Origin: an uncultured Oscillospiraceae bacterium
GTDB lineage: Bacteria; Bacillota; Clostridia; Oscillospirales; Oscillospiraceae
Reading direction: 5' to 3'
Assembly: GCA_947629915.1 (NCBI GenBank)
Contig: CANRFN010000028.1
Location: forward strand, 1 to 50,844
Length of the DNA stretch: 50,844 nucleotides
In this document: in pieces, positions 14,584-23,440 of the stretch
Numbering within the stretch: position 1 is the first letter of the stretch
Layout: each line of letters begins with the position of its first letter
Notes under the pieces: generated by a model
Database searches by the model: none
Told to the model about the DNA's origin: nothing
What the model saw: only the letters and a program-made list of their open reading frames with translations
Translations under genes and position numbers: made by a program

Positions 14584-16665
14584 ATGAAAGCAACCAAGGA
14601 ATACCGGCTGTCCCTCACGGAAGAGGCACAGAAGATCGTGGATCAGCTGACCCTGGAGCAGAAGGTCTGGCTGATGAGCGGCAATCTGGATTTCTCCAAC
14701 ATGCCGCCGGAGGCATTGGCAGCCATGGCAGAGGCCATGCAGAATCCGGACAACCACTACAACGTCACCCCCTATGACGCAGGCGGCCTCCCGGAGCACA
14801 ACGTACCGCCGATGCTGTTCTGCGATGGTCCCCGGGGCGTGGTGTGCGGAAATTGGAAGAGTACCTGTTTCCCCGTCTCGATGCTCCGCGGCGCCACCTT
14901 CGACCCCGCCCTGGAGGAGGAGATCGGCCACTGCATCGGCCGCGAGGTCCGGGGGTACAAGGGCAACCTGTTCGCCGGCGTCTGCATCAACATGCCGTAC
15001 AACCCCGGCTGGGGCAGAAGCCAGGAGACCTACGGCGAGGAGACCTGCCACATCGGTAAGATGGGCGCCGCTTTGGTGCGCGGCGTCCAGGACGAGGACG
15101 TCATCGCCTGCGTCAAGCACTTCGCCTTCAACGACATGGAAAATGCCCGCTTCAAGTGCAGCGTGACCTGCGACCAGCGCACCGAGAAAGAGGTGTTCCT
15201 GCCCCACTTCAAGGACTGCGTGGACGCCGGCGCTGGCAGTGTGATGAGCGCGTACAACCGGTACAACGGCGTGCACTGCGGACACCACCACTACCTGCTC
15301 ACCGAGGTGCTGAAGGGCGACTGGGACTTCGACGGCTTCGTCATGTCCGACTTCGTCTGGGGCGTCCGGGACACCGTAGAGGCTGCCAACGGCGGCCAGG
15401 ACATCGAGATGATGTACACGGACTGGTTCGGCAAGAAGCTGGTGAAGGCTGTGGAGGACGGCTTTGTCCCCGAGTCCCGGGTCAACGATGCCGCATTGCG
15501 CATTGTCCGCACCCTCATCGCCTTCGACCGCGGCCACAAAGAGTACGATGAGTCCGTAATCGGCTGCCCGGAGCACATCGCCGTGGCCAAGAAAGCCGCC
15601 GAAGAGGGCATCACCCTCATCAAGAACAACGGCGTGCTGCCGCTCAAGCGGGACGCTGTGAAGAAAGTGGCGGTGATCGGCAAGTTGGGAGACAAGCCCA
15701 ACATCGGCGACCAGGGGTCCAGCTGGGTCCGTCCTCCTTATACCGTGAGCGCTCTGGAGGGCCTGCAGAAGGCGAATCCCGGCTGTGAGACCATATACAA
15801 CGATGGCTCGGACCTGGAGAGCGCCAAGAAGCTGGCGGCCGAGGCCGATGCCGTGGTGTTTGTAGTGGGATACAACTACGATGATGAGGGCGAGTTCGTC
15901 TCCGGCTCCGAGGACACCAACTACCTGGGCGCCACCGGCGGAGACCGCAAGGAGTCCCTGGGCCTGCACGCAGATGAGATCGAGCTGCTCCAGCAGGTTG
16001 GCCCCGTGAACCCCAACTCTGCGGTTGTGCTGATCGGCGGCAACATGATCATGATGACCGACTGGTACGACAAGGTAAACGCCATCCTCATGGCGTACTA
16101 CCCCGGCATGGAGGGCGGCACCGCACTTGCCGAGATCCTGTACGGCGATGTGAACCCCTCCGGCAAGCTGCCCTATGTGGTGCCCTACCAGGAGAGCGAT
16201 TTGCCCCATGTGGACTGGGAGGCCACCGATCAGTACTATGAGTACTATCACGGCTACACCCGCCTGGAGAAGAACGGTGTGAAGCCTCTCGTACCGTATG
16301 GATTCGGCCTGAGCTACACCACCTTCGAGATCGCAGCACCTACCGCAGCGGTGGAGGGAGACAATCTGGTGGTTCGTACCACCGTTACCAACACCGGCAG
16401 CCGGGACGGCGATGAGGTGGTCCAGGTGTACGTGGGCTTCCAGAACTCCAAGGTGGACCGCCCGGTGAAGCAGCTCCGGGGCTTCCAGCGGGTCTCCGTG
16501 AAGGCCGGCGCCACCGAGGCTGTCACCATCACCGTCCCCCTGGAGAAGCTGAAGTGGTACAACCTCTCGTACCGCCGCTGGGAGCTGGAGAGCATGGACT
16601 ACCCCGTATATGCGGGCTCCAGCGCAGACAATCAGGACCTGAAGTCTGTGGTGGTTACGCTGTAA
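14584..16665 (+). CDS. Glycoside hydrolase family 3 (beta-glucosidase-type)
   Basis: A 693-residue enzyme without a signal peptide, so probably cytoplasmic, hydrolysing imported beta-glycosides from the non-reducing end. Family signatures include NMPYNPGWGRSQETYGEET in the N-terminal TIM-barrel domain, KHFAFND, and the nucleophile segment GFVMSDFVWG (Asp ~residue 257). These are followed by the alpha/beta sandwich domain and a C-terminal fibronectin-III-like domain (YGFGLSYTTFE ... VQVYVGF). The start at 14584 follows AAAGGA; an ATG 18 bases upstream lacks a ribosome site. It is co-transcribed with the GPH transporter and controlled by the LacI repressor. Whether it prefers glucosides, xylosides or others cannot be told. 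Confidence 0.93.
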   Translation: MKATKEYRLSLTEEAQKIVDQLTLEQKVWLMSGNLDFSNMPPEALAAMAEAMQNPDNHYNVTPYDAGGLPEHNVPPMLFCDGPRGVVCGNWKSTCFPVSMLRGATFDPALEEEIGHCIGREVRGYKGNLFAGVCINMPYNPGWGRSQETYGEETCHIGKMGAALVRGVQDEDVIACVKHFAFNDMENARFKCSVTCDQRTEKEVFLPHFKDCVDAGAGSVMSAYNRYNGVHCGHHHYLLTEVLKGDWDFDGFVMSDFVWGVRDTVEAANGGQDIEMMYTDWFGKKLVKAVEDGFVPESRVNDAALRIVRTLIAFDRGHKEYDESVIGCPEHIAVAKKAAEEGITLIKNNGVLPLKRDAVKKVAVIGKLGDKPNIGDQGSSWVRPPYTVSALEGLQKANPGCETIYNDGSDLESAKKLAAEADAVVFVVGYNYDDEGEFVSGSEDTNYLGATGGDRKESLGLHADEIELLQQVGPVNPNSAVVLIGGNMIMMTDWYDKVNAILMAYYPGMEGGTALAEILYGDVNPSGKLPYVVPYQESDLPHVDWEATDQYYEYYHGYTRLEKNGVKPLVPYGFGLSYTTFEIAAPTAAVEGDNLVVRTTVTNTGSRDGDEVVQVYVGFQNSKVDRPVKQLRGFQRVSVKAGATEAVTITVPLEKLKWYNLSYRRWELESMDYPVYAGSSADNQDLKSVVVTL

Positions 16666-16839
16666 GACCAAAACGCACCTATCCCGTTTTCCCATATCCC
16701 TGCCTGCGCGGTGCAGGCGATGCTGCCCGGAACCGTTCCTCAGGTGTCCGACCGCACCGGGCGGGCAGGGAGTTCTTGTCTCAGATCGGCGAAACTCGCG
16801 GCGAGCTGCCGCTGTATGAAAGGATAAGGAGTGTGCAAA
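16666..16839 (+). other. Intergenic region between GH3 and transporter genes
   Basis: About 170 bp without a gene. Contains a loose inverted repeat (CCCTGCC near 16697 and GGGCAGGG near 16765) that could form a stem in the operon mRNA. Confidence 0.4.
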
Positions 16840-18204
16840 ATGGAAAATAAAAAATACTTGAAGTGGTATCAGAAGGTGGCGTACGGGACTGGAGATCTCG
16901 GTTCCAACTTCATGTATACCTTCGTGGCCACGTTCATCCTGTTTTTCTCAACGGATATTCTCGGCCTGAACTCCGCCATCGTGGGCGTCCTGATGGCAGT
17001 CTCCAAGGTCTTTGACGGCGTAACCGACATCTTCTTCGGGACCCTGATCGATAAGACCCATAACAAGATGGGCAAGGCCCGCCCCTGGATGTTCTGGTCT
17101 ACGTTCCCCCTGGCCATCTGCGAGATCCTGCTCTTCATGGTCCCCAACGCGGCGCCTGTGATCCAGTATGGCTACTTCTTCGTTGTGTACACCGTGCTGA
17201 ACGCCATCTTCTATACGGCCAACAACATCGCCTACGCCTCCCTCACCGCCCTCATCACCAAGAACCCCAGCGAGCGGGTACAGCTGGGCTCCATCCGCTT
17301 CATTTTCGCACTGGTGGCCGGCATTGTAATCTCCTCCGCAACCGTTAGCCTAGCAAACGGCCTGGGCGGCGGCGTCACCGGGTGGAGAATCGTGGCTGTC
17401 ATCTACTCCTTGGTGCTGGTCCTCTTTGATCTGCTGGCTGTCCTCACGGTGAAGGAAGTGCCGGAAGATGCGGCCCCTGCCGCAAATACCGCTGCCAGCA
17501 CAGAGGAAAAAGGCAATCTCATCCGCAACTTCAAGCTCCTGCTGAGAAACCGCTTCTACATCGTCATCCTCATCTACTACATCGTGTACTACGCCATGTC
17601 CGGCGTCACCCAAGGCATCGGCACCTTCTTCTGCATCTACACCCTCGGCAGCGCAGATCTGCTCGGCCTGATCTCCATAGCCGGTATGATCCCCATGATC
17701 GTGGGCCTCATCCTCACCCCGATCCTCGTCTCCAAGTTCGGCATCTACAGGGTGAACCTGATCGGCATGATCGTCTCCCTGGTGTGCAGCTTCCCGGTAA
17801 TCCTCTTCGGCTACTCCGGCAACTTCGCCCCGTTCCTGTTCTTCACCGCCCTGAAAGGCTTGGGCAGCAGTCCCATGTTGGGAACGCTGAACGCCGTGAT
17901 CGCAGATGCGGCCACATACACCTTCCTGAAGGACGGGGTACACCTGGACGGCACCATGTTCAGCTGCTTCTCCATGGGCATTAAAGTGGGCGGCGGCCTG
18001 GGTACCGCCCTCAGCGGCATCCTGCTGGATCTGGGCGGCTATGTGGGCCAAGCCACCGAGCAGACCGACGGCGCCATCTCCATGATCAACTTCATGTACC
18101 TCTGGATTCCCACCATCATAACCGTGATCATGACGGTCTTGGTGGCCATGCTGAACGTGGACAAGGCGAACAAGGAGCTGCAGGCCAAGAAGCAGACCGC
18201 CTGA
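16840..18204 (+). CDS. GPH-family (MelB/XynP-like) sugar:cation symporter
   Basis: A 454-residue membrane protein with about 12 spans. The N-terminus YGTGDLGSNFMYTFVATFIL and the segment SKVFDGVTDIFFGTLIDKT followed by KARPWMFW are typical of the glycoside-pentoside-hexuronide (GPH) family, where the Asp residues couple Na+ or H+ to sugar uptake. The start at 16840 is preferred over GTG at 16831, because that GTG lies inside the AAGGAGTG ribosome site. Placed after GH3 in a LacI-controlled operon, it most likely imports the beta-glycoside or oligosaccharide that GH3 cleaves. Confidence 0.92.
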   Translation: MENKKYLKWYQKVAYGTGDLGSNFMYTFVATFILFFSTDILGLNSAIVGVLMAVSKVFDGVTDIFFGTLIDKTHNKMGKARPWMFWSTFPLAICEILLFMVPNAAPVIQYGYFFVVYTVLNAIFYTANNIAYASLTALITKNPSERVQLGSIRFIFALVAGIVISSATVSLANGLGGGVTGWRIVAVIYSLVLVLFDLLAVLTVKEVPEDAAPAANTAASTEEKGNLIRNFKLLLRNRFYIVILIYYIVYYAMSGVTQGIGTFFCIYTLGSADLLGLISIAGMIPMIVGLILTPILVSKFGIYRVNLIGMIVSLVCSFPVILFGYSGNFAPFLFFTALKGLGSSPMLGTLNAVIADAATYTFLKDGVHLDGTMFSCFSMGIKVGGGLGTALSGILLDLGGYVGQATEQTDGAISMINFMYLWIPTIITVIMTVLVAMLNVDKANKELQAKKQTA

Positions 18205-18267
18205 GCGCACAGTTCCTCTCCCATACCGAATCCGCGCATACTGCGCTTGCGATTCCTTCCCTTTTCA

Positions 18268-18319
18268 AAATCACACAGCCGGCGGGGTAACCCAAAGTGC
18301 CCTGCCGGCTGTGTGATTT
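18268..18319. terminator. Terminator after the GPH transporter
   Basis: A perfect 16-bp stem (18268-18283 with 18304-18319) and a 20-base loop. Confidence 0.75.
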
Positions 18320-18392
18320 GTACCGCTCTGCCCGCCGCAGACTCCAATATCCGCCCGCCCAAAATTTTCTCAGAAAATCTCTCCTCACCCCC

Positions 18393-18421
18393 TTGACAAT
18401 CTCGATATTCGAGATTAGAAT
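18393..18421 (+). promoter_or_regulatory. Promoter of the PadR-DUF2812 operon
   Basis: TTGACA - 17 bp - TAGAAT. The spacer is completely filled by an operator. Confidence 0.88.
18398..18416. promoter_or_regulatory. PadR operator 1, inside the promoter spacer
   Basis: AATCTCGATATTCGAGATT: perfect 8-bp arms around a 3-bp centre. Confidence 0.85.
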
Positions 18422-18430
18422 AGGACCTGC

Positions 18431-18449
18431 AATCTCGAATATCGAGATT
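18431..18449. promoter_or_regulatory. PadR operator 2, at the transcription start
   Basis: AATCTCGAATATCGAGATT has the same arms as operator 1. The centres are 33 bp apart, about three DNA turns, so two dimers would bind the same face. Confidence 0.85.
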
Positions 18450-18472
18450 AGAAGGAACGGAGGGGATGCCAA

Positions 18473-18799
18473 ATGCCGCGGCTAAAATTCCAGACCCTCA
18501 CGGAGCAGATGTTCTACGTGCTGCTGTGCCTCCGGCAGGAGCAGTGCGGCATGGAGATCCTGGACCAGGTGGACGCCCTAACCGGCGGCCGGGTCAAGGT
18601 GGGCTCCGGAACCCTGTACAACCTCCTGGAGCAGTTTCTGGACGCAGAGATGATCCGGGAGACCAAGGTAGAGGGGCGAAAGCGAAGCTACATTCTCACA
18701 GAGGCCGGAAGAAAACGCCTGGCGGAGGAGTATCAGCGGATCTCTGCCCAGGCGGAGGACTACAAAAAGCTGATGATTGAAGGAGGGGATTTGCCGTGA
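18473..18799 (+). CDS. PadR-family transcriptional regulator
   Basis: A 108-residue winged-helix protein typical of short PadR members: LTEQMFYVLLCLRQEQCGMEILDQV, then VKVGSGTLYNLLEQFLDAEMI and the wing EGRKRSYILTEAGRKRL. The start at 18473 follows GGAGGGG. It overlaps the next gene (GTGA) and is preceded by two identical-armed operators, so it should autoregulate the operon. PadR plus DUF2812 gene pairs are a common arrangement in Bacillota. Signal unknown. Confidence 0.93.
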   Translation: MPRLKFQTLTEQMFYVLLCLRQEQCGMEILDQVDALTGGRVKVGSGTLYNLLEQFLDAEMIRETKVEGRKRSYILTEAGRKRLAEEYQRISAQAEDYKKLMIEGGDLP

Positions 18800-20163
18800 A
18801 AAAGCTTGCGCAATGGCACTTCTTTGCATTTTGGGATCGGACCGGGATTCAGCACCATCTGGAGGAGATGGCGGCAAAGGGATGGATGCTGGAGAGGATC
18901 GGTCTGCTCTATCACTACCGCCGCTGCACCCCGGGGAAGTACCGCTTCTGCGTCACCTACTACCCGGACGCGGATCCCAGCGACCCCGCCCCCACCGAGG
19001 GAGAGCAGGACTTTCAGGCCCTGGTCTCGTACGCCGGCTGGGAGCTGGCGGCCACCAACGCCCAGATGCAGATCTTCTGCACAGACCGGGAGGACGTGGT
19101 GCCCATCGAGACGGACCCCGTCCTGGAGGTGGAGAACATCCATCGGGCCATGAAGCCCAGGCTGTCTGCCAACCGCTCCAATGCGATTTGCGGGCTGGTC
19201 TGGATGGTCTACGGCTTGCTTCAGTGTCTCACAGAGCCGGTGCGCTTCTGGTCCATCCCGTTGTTCCAGCTGATCTCTATGTTTTTCTTGCTGGAGGTGG
19301 CGGAGAGCGGCTCCTCGCTGCTGGCGTACTCCCGCTGGCGGCGGAAGGCACGGAAAGCAGCGGAGGAGGGGGAGTTCCTTGCCACCCCGAACTTGGTGCC
19401 CTTGAACATCGCCTTTATCCTGGTGTTGGTGGCGGCCTTTGCCCTATACTTTGCCGCCGCCTTTACGGGACAGAACAACCAGTTCAACGAGGCCATCTGG
19501 ATCTTCCTGCTGATCCCCATCGACACGGTGATCGTGATCGCCGCCTGGAAGGGGATGAAGCGCCTGGGCGTGGCCAAGCAGACCAACAAGATGGTGCTCA
19601 ACATCGGCTCCGTCTTCCTGTTTGTAGTGGGCGTGCCCCTGATCATCGTGCTGGCTATGGGTAGCGGTCTGGCGGAGCGGCCGGGTGTGCGCGGCGGGAC
19701 CAAACTGGACAGCTATCGGTGGGACGGAACCACGTACTACCTCTACCTGGATGAACTCCCCCTCAAGATGGAGGATCTGCAGCCGGACCTCGCTTACGAT
19801 GGCTACGTCTCGAAGCTGGACAGCACCGAGAGCTTCTTTGCGGGCAGCTTTGAGGCGGAGCAGTCTCCCCGCATGGACGACCCGGACAAGGAGCAATACC
19901 CCACCCTGGAGTACGAGTGCGTCACGGTGAAGTGGAAGGCTCTCTGGTCCCTCTTGTACAACGACATGTATCAGAAGTTCCACCGCCTGTCTCTAAACCC
20001 CGTCTCCGGTGATCCCGTACCCTGGGACGCGGACCAGGCCTGGACCAGCGATGGCGGGGAGTGCCTGCTGTGCTACGGGGACACCATCGTCTTCCTGCGC
20101 CTGCCGTTCACCCCCACGGAGGCCCAGATGCAGGTCATCGGGGCGGCATTTGGAGGGAATTAG
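18796..20163 (+). CDS. DUF2812 membrane protein, copy 1
   Basis: A 455-residue protein starting with GTG that overlaps the PadR stop. The N-terminal ~110 residues are DUF2812 (FFAFWDRTGIQHHLEEMAAKGWMLERIG ... YHYRRCTPGKYRFCVTYYPD). About four to five hydrophobic spans follow (residues ~125-295), then a soluble C-terminal domain of about 150 residues with conserved WDGTTYYLYLDELPLKMEDLQPDL. Copy 2 downstream aligns along its full length. Function unknown; PadR-controlled DUF2812 proteins are thought to act in envelope responses, but that is inference. Confidence 0.85.
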   Translation: MKKLAQWHFFAFWDRTGIQHHLEEMAAKGWMLERIGLLYHYRRCTPGKYRFCVTYYPDADPSDPAPTEGEQDFQALVSYAGWELAATNAQMQIFCTDREDVVPIETDPVLEVENIHRAMKPRLSANRSNAICGLVWMVYGLLQCLTEPVRFWSIPLFQLISMFFLLEVAESGSSLLAYSRWRRKARKAAEEGEFLATPNLVPLNIAFILVLVAAFALYFAAAFTGQNNQFNEAIWIFLLIPIDTVIVIAAWKGMKRLGVAKQTNKMVLNIGSVFLFVVGVPLIIVLAMGSGLAERPGVRGGTKLDSYRWDGTTYYLYLDELPLKMEDLQPDLAYDGYVSKLDSTESFFAGSFEAEQSPRMDDPDKEQYPTLEYECVTVKWKALWSLLYNDMYQKFHRLSLNPVSGDPVPWDADQAWTSDGGECLLCYGDTIVFLRLPFTPTEAQMQVIGAAFGGN

Positions 20164-20165
20164 CC

Positions 20166-21536
20166 ATGAAGAAGTTCGCGGAATGGAGCCTCTATGAGAT
20201 GTGGGACCGCACCGGGATCCAGCGGCACCTGGAGCGCATGGCGGAGAAGGGATGGATGCTGGAGCGGGTGGGACTGCTGTTCCACTACCGCCGCTGCACC
20301 CCTGGCAAGGTCCGCTTCTGTGTCACGTACTACCCGGATGCAGACTTGAGCGATCCCGCCCCCACCGAGGGGGAGCAGGAATACCAGGCGCTGGTCTCGT
20401 ACGCCGGATGGAAGCGCATCGCCTCCAACGGCCAGATGCAGATCTTCTGTGCCGAGCGGGAGGACGTGGTGCCCGTTGAGACGGACCCCGTCCTGGCGGT
20501 GGAGAACCTTCACCGGGCGATGCGGCCCGTTCTCACCGAGGAGCGCAGACAGGGGATCGGCTGTCTGGCGCTGGTGGCCCTGTATATGGTGTACTTGCTG
20601 ATCCAGCCCACGATTTTCTGGGCGATCTCGGTGGCGCTGCTGGGTTTTCTGCTCTTCTTGGTCCGGGGCATCTCCTATGGCGTCTCATGCATCGCCTATT
20701 CCCGCTGGCACAGGCGGGCACTGCAGGCGGCAGACAACGGGGACTTTCTGGACACGCCGAATCTGGCACCGGTGAAGCTGGTTTTGCGCCTGGTGCTTCT
20801 TGCGGGTGTTCTCCTGCATGTGATCTCTGTATGCACCGAGCGCAGCGACGCCATGCTCCACACCATCTCGCTCCTCTCTCTGATCATCATCCCTGGCGCC
20901 GCATTGGGGACTGCGGCGGTCTGGAAGCTCATGAAGCGCAAGGGAGTGTCCAAGGAGACCAACAAGGCGGTGATCCGTCTCGGCCCCATCTTTCTCGGCT
21001 TTCTGGCGATTCCCCTGATCCTGGCGCTGCTCCTGGGCGGGGCATTCAAAAACAGCCGCGGTTTCGATGGCACCCAGCAGCTGGACAGCTACCAGTGGCA
21101 GGGGGAGAGGCAATACCTCTATCACGATGCGATTCCGCTGCGGGTGGAAGACCTGCAGCCGGAGGTGTCCTGCGAGAGCTACATCACGGAGCTCAGCGGG
21201 ATGGACAGCCTCTTCTTGGGCACCTATCACGCGGAGCAGCACCCCCGGTGGGACGACCCCAACGCGGAGTCCATCCCCACCCTCCAGTACAACATGGTGG
21301 CGGTGAAGTGGAAGGCCCTCTGGAACACCTGCTATGAGGACATGCTCCGCGATTTTCAGAAGGGGACCTTTGAACCGGCAGCCTGTGATCCTGCCCCTTG
21401 GGGCGCCCTACAGGCCTGGAGCAGGGCAGACGGGACCTATCTGCTGGGCTACGAGGACGGGATCGTCCTGCTCCGGCTGGGGTACACCCCCACGGAGGCT
21501 CAGATGCAGACGGTAGGAGCGGTGTTCGGCAAGTGA
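20166..21536 (+). CDS. DUF2812 membrane protein, copy 2 (tandem paralogue)
   Basis: A 456-residue paralogue of the preceding protein, starting two bases after its stop, with GGAGGG upstream. The DUF2812 part is nearly identical in pattern (MWDRTGIQRHLERMAEKGWM, HYRRCTPGKVRFCVTYYPDAD). The membrane region differs more, and the C-terminal domain is again conserved (YQWQGERQYLYHDAIPLRVEDLQPEV). The shared ends and variable membrane part suggest the two form a hetero-oligomer or recognise different partners. Same PadR operon. Confidence 0.85.
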   Translation: MKKFAEWSLYEMWDRTGIQRHLERMAEKGWMLERVGLLFHYRRCTPGKVRFCVTYYPDADLSDPAPTEGEQEYQALVSYAGWKRIASNGQMQIFCAEREDVVPVETDPVLAVENLHRAMRPVLTEERRQGIGCLALVALYMVYLLIQPTIFWAISVALLGFLLFLVRGISYGVSCIAYSRWHRRALQAADNGDFLDTPNLAPVKLVLRLVLLAGVLLHVISVCTERSDAMLHTISLLSLIIIPGAALGTAAVWKLMKRKGVSKETNKAVIRLGPIFLGFLAIPLILALLLGGAFKNSRGFDGTQQLDSYQWQGERQYLYHDAIPLRVEDLQPEVSCESYITELSGMDSLFLGTYHAEQHPRWDDPNAESIPTLQYNMVAVKWKALWNTCYEDMLRDFQKGTFEPAACDPAPWGALQAWSRADGTYLLGYEDGIVLLRLGYTPTEAQMQTVGAVFGK

Positions 21537-21610
21537 GAGAACGACTGTAAGGGGAAAGCACTATACAGCAAGAAACAGCGGAACAGGTGAATCATTGGGC
21601 GAAAACCCCG

Positions 21611-21636
21611 CCCGCGCAGAAGGGCTTCTGCGCGGG
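21611..21636. terminator. Hairpin after the DUF2812 operon
   Basis: An 11-bp stem CCCGCGCAGAA / TTCTGCGCGGG with a GGGC loop. Confidence 0.5.
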
Positions 21637-21674
21637 TGGGTTGTAGGATCCAGGAAGCAGGCGGTTGGATGGCC

Positions 21675-21719
21675 AGTGCCCCGTCCCAGATCACAACTGG
21701 GATGGGGCACTTTGCTGTT
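21675..21719. terminator. Bidirectional terminator between convergent genes
   Basis: A 15-bp stem (21675-21689 with 21697-21711, one wobble) and a 7-base loop, then TTGCTGTT. Confidence 0.7.
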
Positions 21720-21729
21720 GTCTGGTGTC

Positions 21730-22125
21730 TCACTGCGCACTGTATCCGGATACGGCCTTGACGATCGTGTCGATGGTGCGCCGCAGTTCGAGGTTCTCAA
21801 GCTTGAGGCGGGTCAGCTCGGCCTGCAGTGCGGCAAGATCCTCACCGGGCTCGCTTTGCACCTCTTGCTCGCTCTCCTCCGGGAAGACATCCGGGCTGTC
21901 TATGGCGTCCTCGGCGGGGATTGCAGCGCTCTCCACGCCTATGTCCTGCTCCTTCCGGGGACGGCCCCGCTTCCCGGTTGGGATCACCTCGCCGGTCTGG
22001 GGGTCCAGCTTCCCGATCAGCGTTCTCCGCGTGCCGCACCGCTTCTTTGCGGGGTCATAATAGCTCTCTGCCTGATACACATAGGTGATATTGTTCTTTT
22101 TATTGTGGTAGTAGTCGATTCTCAC
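21730..22125 (-). CDS. Small AT-hook/coiled-coil protein with an IS1634-transposase-like N-terminus, copy 1
   Basis: A 131-residue protein. Residues ~13-50 (YVYQAESYYDPAKKRCGTRR, then IGKLDPQTGEVIPT) resemble the N-terminal segment of IS1634-type transposases. An AT-hook-like GKRGRP(R)K follows at ~51-58, then an acidic low-complexity linker and a leucine-rich coiled coil (~96-125, LAALQAELTRLKLENLELRR). There is no catalytic domain and no further transposase sequence downstream. A paralogue with the same layout is at 36799-37209. It could be a domesticated DNA-binding fragment that dimerises through the coil. Confidence 0.7.
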   Translation of the reverse strand: MRIDYYHNKKNNITYVYQAESYYDPAKKRCGTRRTLIGKLDPQTGEVIPTGKRGRPRKEQDIGVESAAIPAEDAIDSPDVFPEESEQEVQSEPGEDLAALQAELTRLKLENLELRRTIDTIVKAVSGYSAQ

Positions 22126-22461
22126 TGTATCATCCCTTTCTAATCAGTGTCAGCCCTTGCCTTGTCGGATAGTGAGCAAACGGAGGATACCGGTCATTTT
22201 GGTTGACAACAGAATACCCCCAACTGGTGCGAAAAGCAAGCAAAAAAGTGCAGCCTGTGTCTGCTTTTTGTGGTGTGGTGGAAGCACTGGTTGCGAGGTG
22301 GATGGATGAACTGGCAAAGGGGGACAAGGTGAGGGCGGAGCATCGAATAGGCCCAGTTTCCCCACTTTGCCCTCTCCAAACTGGAACAGATGGGCAAAAG
22401 AATACAGATAGGATAGAAAAATACCAATATATGGTATCTATGAACCGCCAGATCACGCTCC
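22126..22461. other. Intergenic region holding dispersed repeat copy 1
   Basis: No credible gene. It carries one copy of a repeat found again at 24299. Confidence 0.5.
22358..22434. repeat. Dispersed intergenic repeat, copy 1
   Basis: TTCCCCA(C/T)TTTGCCCTCTCC segment (22358-22383, 23 of 26 identical to 24299-24324) and a shared AGAAAAATACCAA at 22415-22427. The two copies bracket the LysR/aldo-keto reductase pair. Confidence 0.7.
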
Positions 22462-23313
22462 TTACCGAAGCGGATCCTCACCTAGCAGCCAGTTCCAGCG
22501 GCTCTCATTCTCCTCTCGGCAGACCAGGAAGAACTGTGCCCGGGCGGAGGGATCGGAGAAGGGAATGTCCACTCTTCCATTGCGCCGGTCCGGGAGGACC
22601 CGCTGCGTGACATCGGTTACAAAGGAGGGGAGATCGGAGTAACGGGTGAGCTCCCCCAGGGCCTCCAGATCCTGCTGGAGAAAGAACCGGGAGTGAGGCA
22701 TCTCTCTTCGGACCAGGGTATCCCAGAACCCCACCTGGGCCAGCATGAGAAAGTCCTGCCCGTCCATCTCGGCGAAGGTGATCTCCTTCTGCAGCGCCGC
22801 CGGGTGGAAGTGGGGCACCGAGAGGTACAGATGCTCGGTGAGATAGGGATGGCAGGCCAGTCCAGGCGCCTCCAGGGGATGGTTCAGGAAGATGAAGCTG
22901 TATGTGCCATCCTGCAGACCGTGGAGCAATTCCTCCTCCGAGGCCACGGCGGAGGACACCGCCTGCCCGGGAAAGATGCCGGTGAGGCGGGGGAGCAGTG
23001 CCATCAGGGGACCGGGGGCACAGCTGCCCACGGCGATGGCGGTGAGGCTGCGGGCGTAGGCGCGGACACTGCGCTCCATCTCTGCCTCAGAATCCAAAAT
23101 ACGCCGGGCGTGGGAGGCTGCGAGAACCCCGGTCTCATTCAGAACCAGCCGGTTCTTCTGCCGGGCGAAGAGGGACACTCCCAGCTGGTCCTCCAACTTC
23201 TGCATGGACCGGGTGAGGGAGGGCTGCGAGAGGTGCAGTTCCTCCGCCGCAGCAGACAGGGTGCCGCAGCGGGCAAAGGCGTCCAGCTGCTCCAACAGGG
23301 CGAATTCGATCAT
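22462..23313 (-). CDS. LysR-family transcriptional regulator
   Basis: A 283-residue regulator. The N-terminal HTH reads LLEQLDAFARCGTLSAAAEELHLSQPSLTRSMQKLEDQLGVSLF, with the effector-binding domain after it. The start at 23313 follows AGAAGGGAG; the upstream in-frame extension is not conserved. It is divergent from an aldo-keto reductase gene with 127 bp between starts, and a LysR-type inverted repeat lies in that gap, so it probably controls that gene and itself. The effector is unknown. Confidence 0.92.
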   Translation of the reverse strand: MIEFALLEQLDAFARCGTLSAAAEELHLSQPSLTRSMQKLEDQLGVSLFARQKNRLVLNETGVLAASHARRILDSEAEMERSVRAYARSLTAIAVGSCAPGPLMALLPRLTGIFPGQAVSSAVASEEELLHGLQDGTYSFIFLNHPLEAPGLACHPYLTEHLYLSVPHFHPAALQKEITFAEMDGQDFLMLAQVGFWDTLVRREMPHSRFFLQQDLEALGELTRYSDLPSFVTDVTQRVLPDRRNGRVDIPFSDPSARAQFFLVCREENESRWNWLLGEDPLR

Positions 23314-23333
23314 GGCAGGGTGCTCCCTTCTCT

Positions 23334-23361
23334 TTGACTCAGTATGCGTGTGATGTATACT
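23334..23361 (+). promoter_or_regulatory. Promoter of the aldo-keto reductase gene
   Basis: TTGACT - 16 bp - TATACT. Confidence 0.7.
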
Positions 23362-23365
23362 GGAT

Positions 23366-23385
23366 TGCACAATCCATATTGTACA
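23366..23385. promoter_or_regulatory. LysR-type operator
   Basis: TGCACAAT-CCAT-ATTGTACA: 8-bp arms with one mismatch, containing the T-N11-A form typical of LysR sites. It lies just past the -10 of the reductase promoter and within the LysR promoter region. Confidence 0.7.
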
Positions 23386-23440
23386 TTCCCGGCGGGAAGC
23401 TGTAAAGTGGGGGAAGAAAATATAAGGAGGAACTGCAGCA

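Noticed and set aside
14539..16695. Very long open frame antisense to the GH3 gene
   Set aside because: Low-complexity His/Val/Leu-rich translation, no domain and no ribosome site; shadow of GH3.
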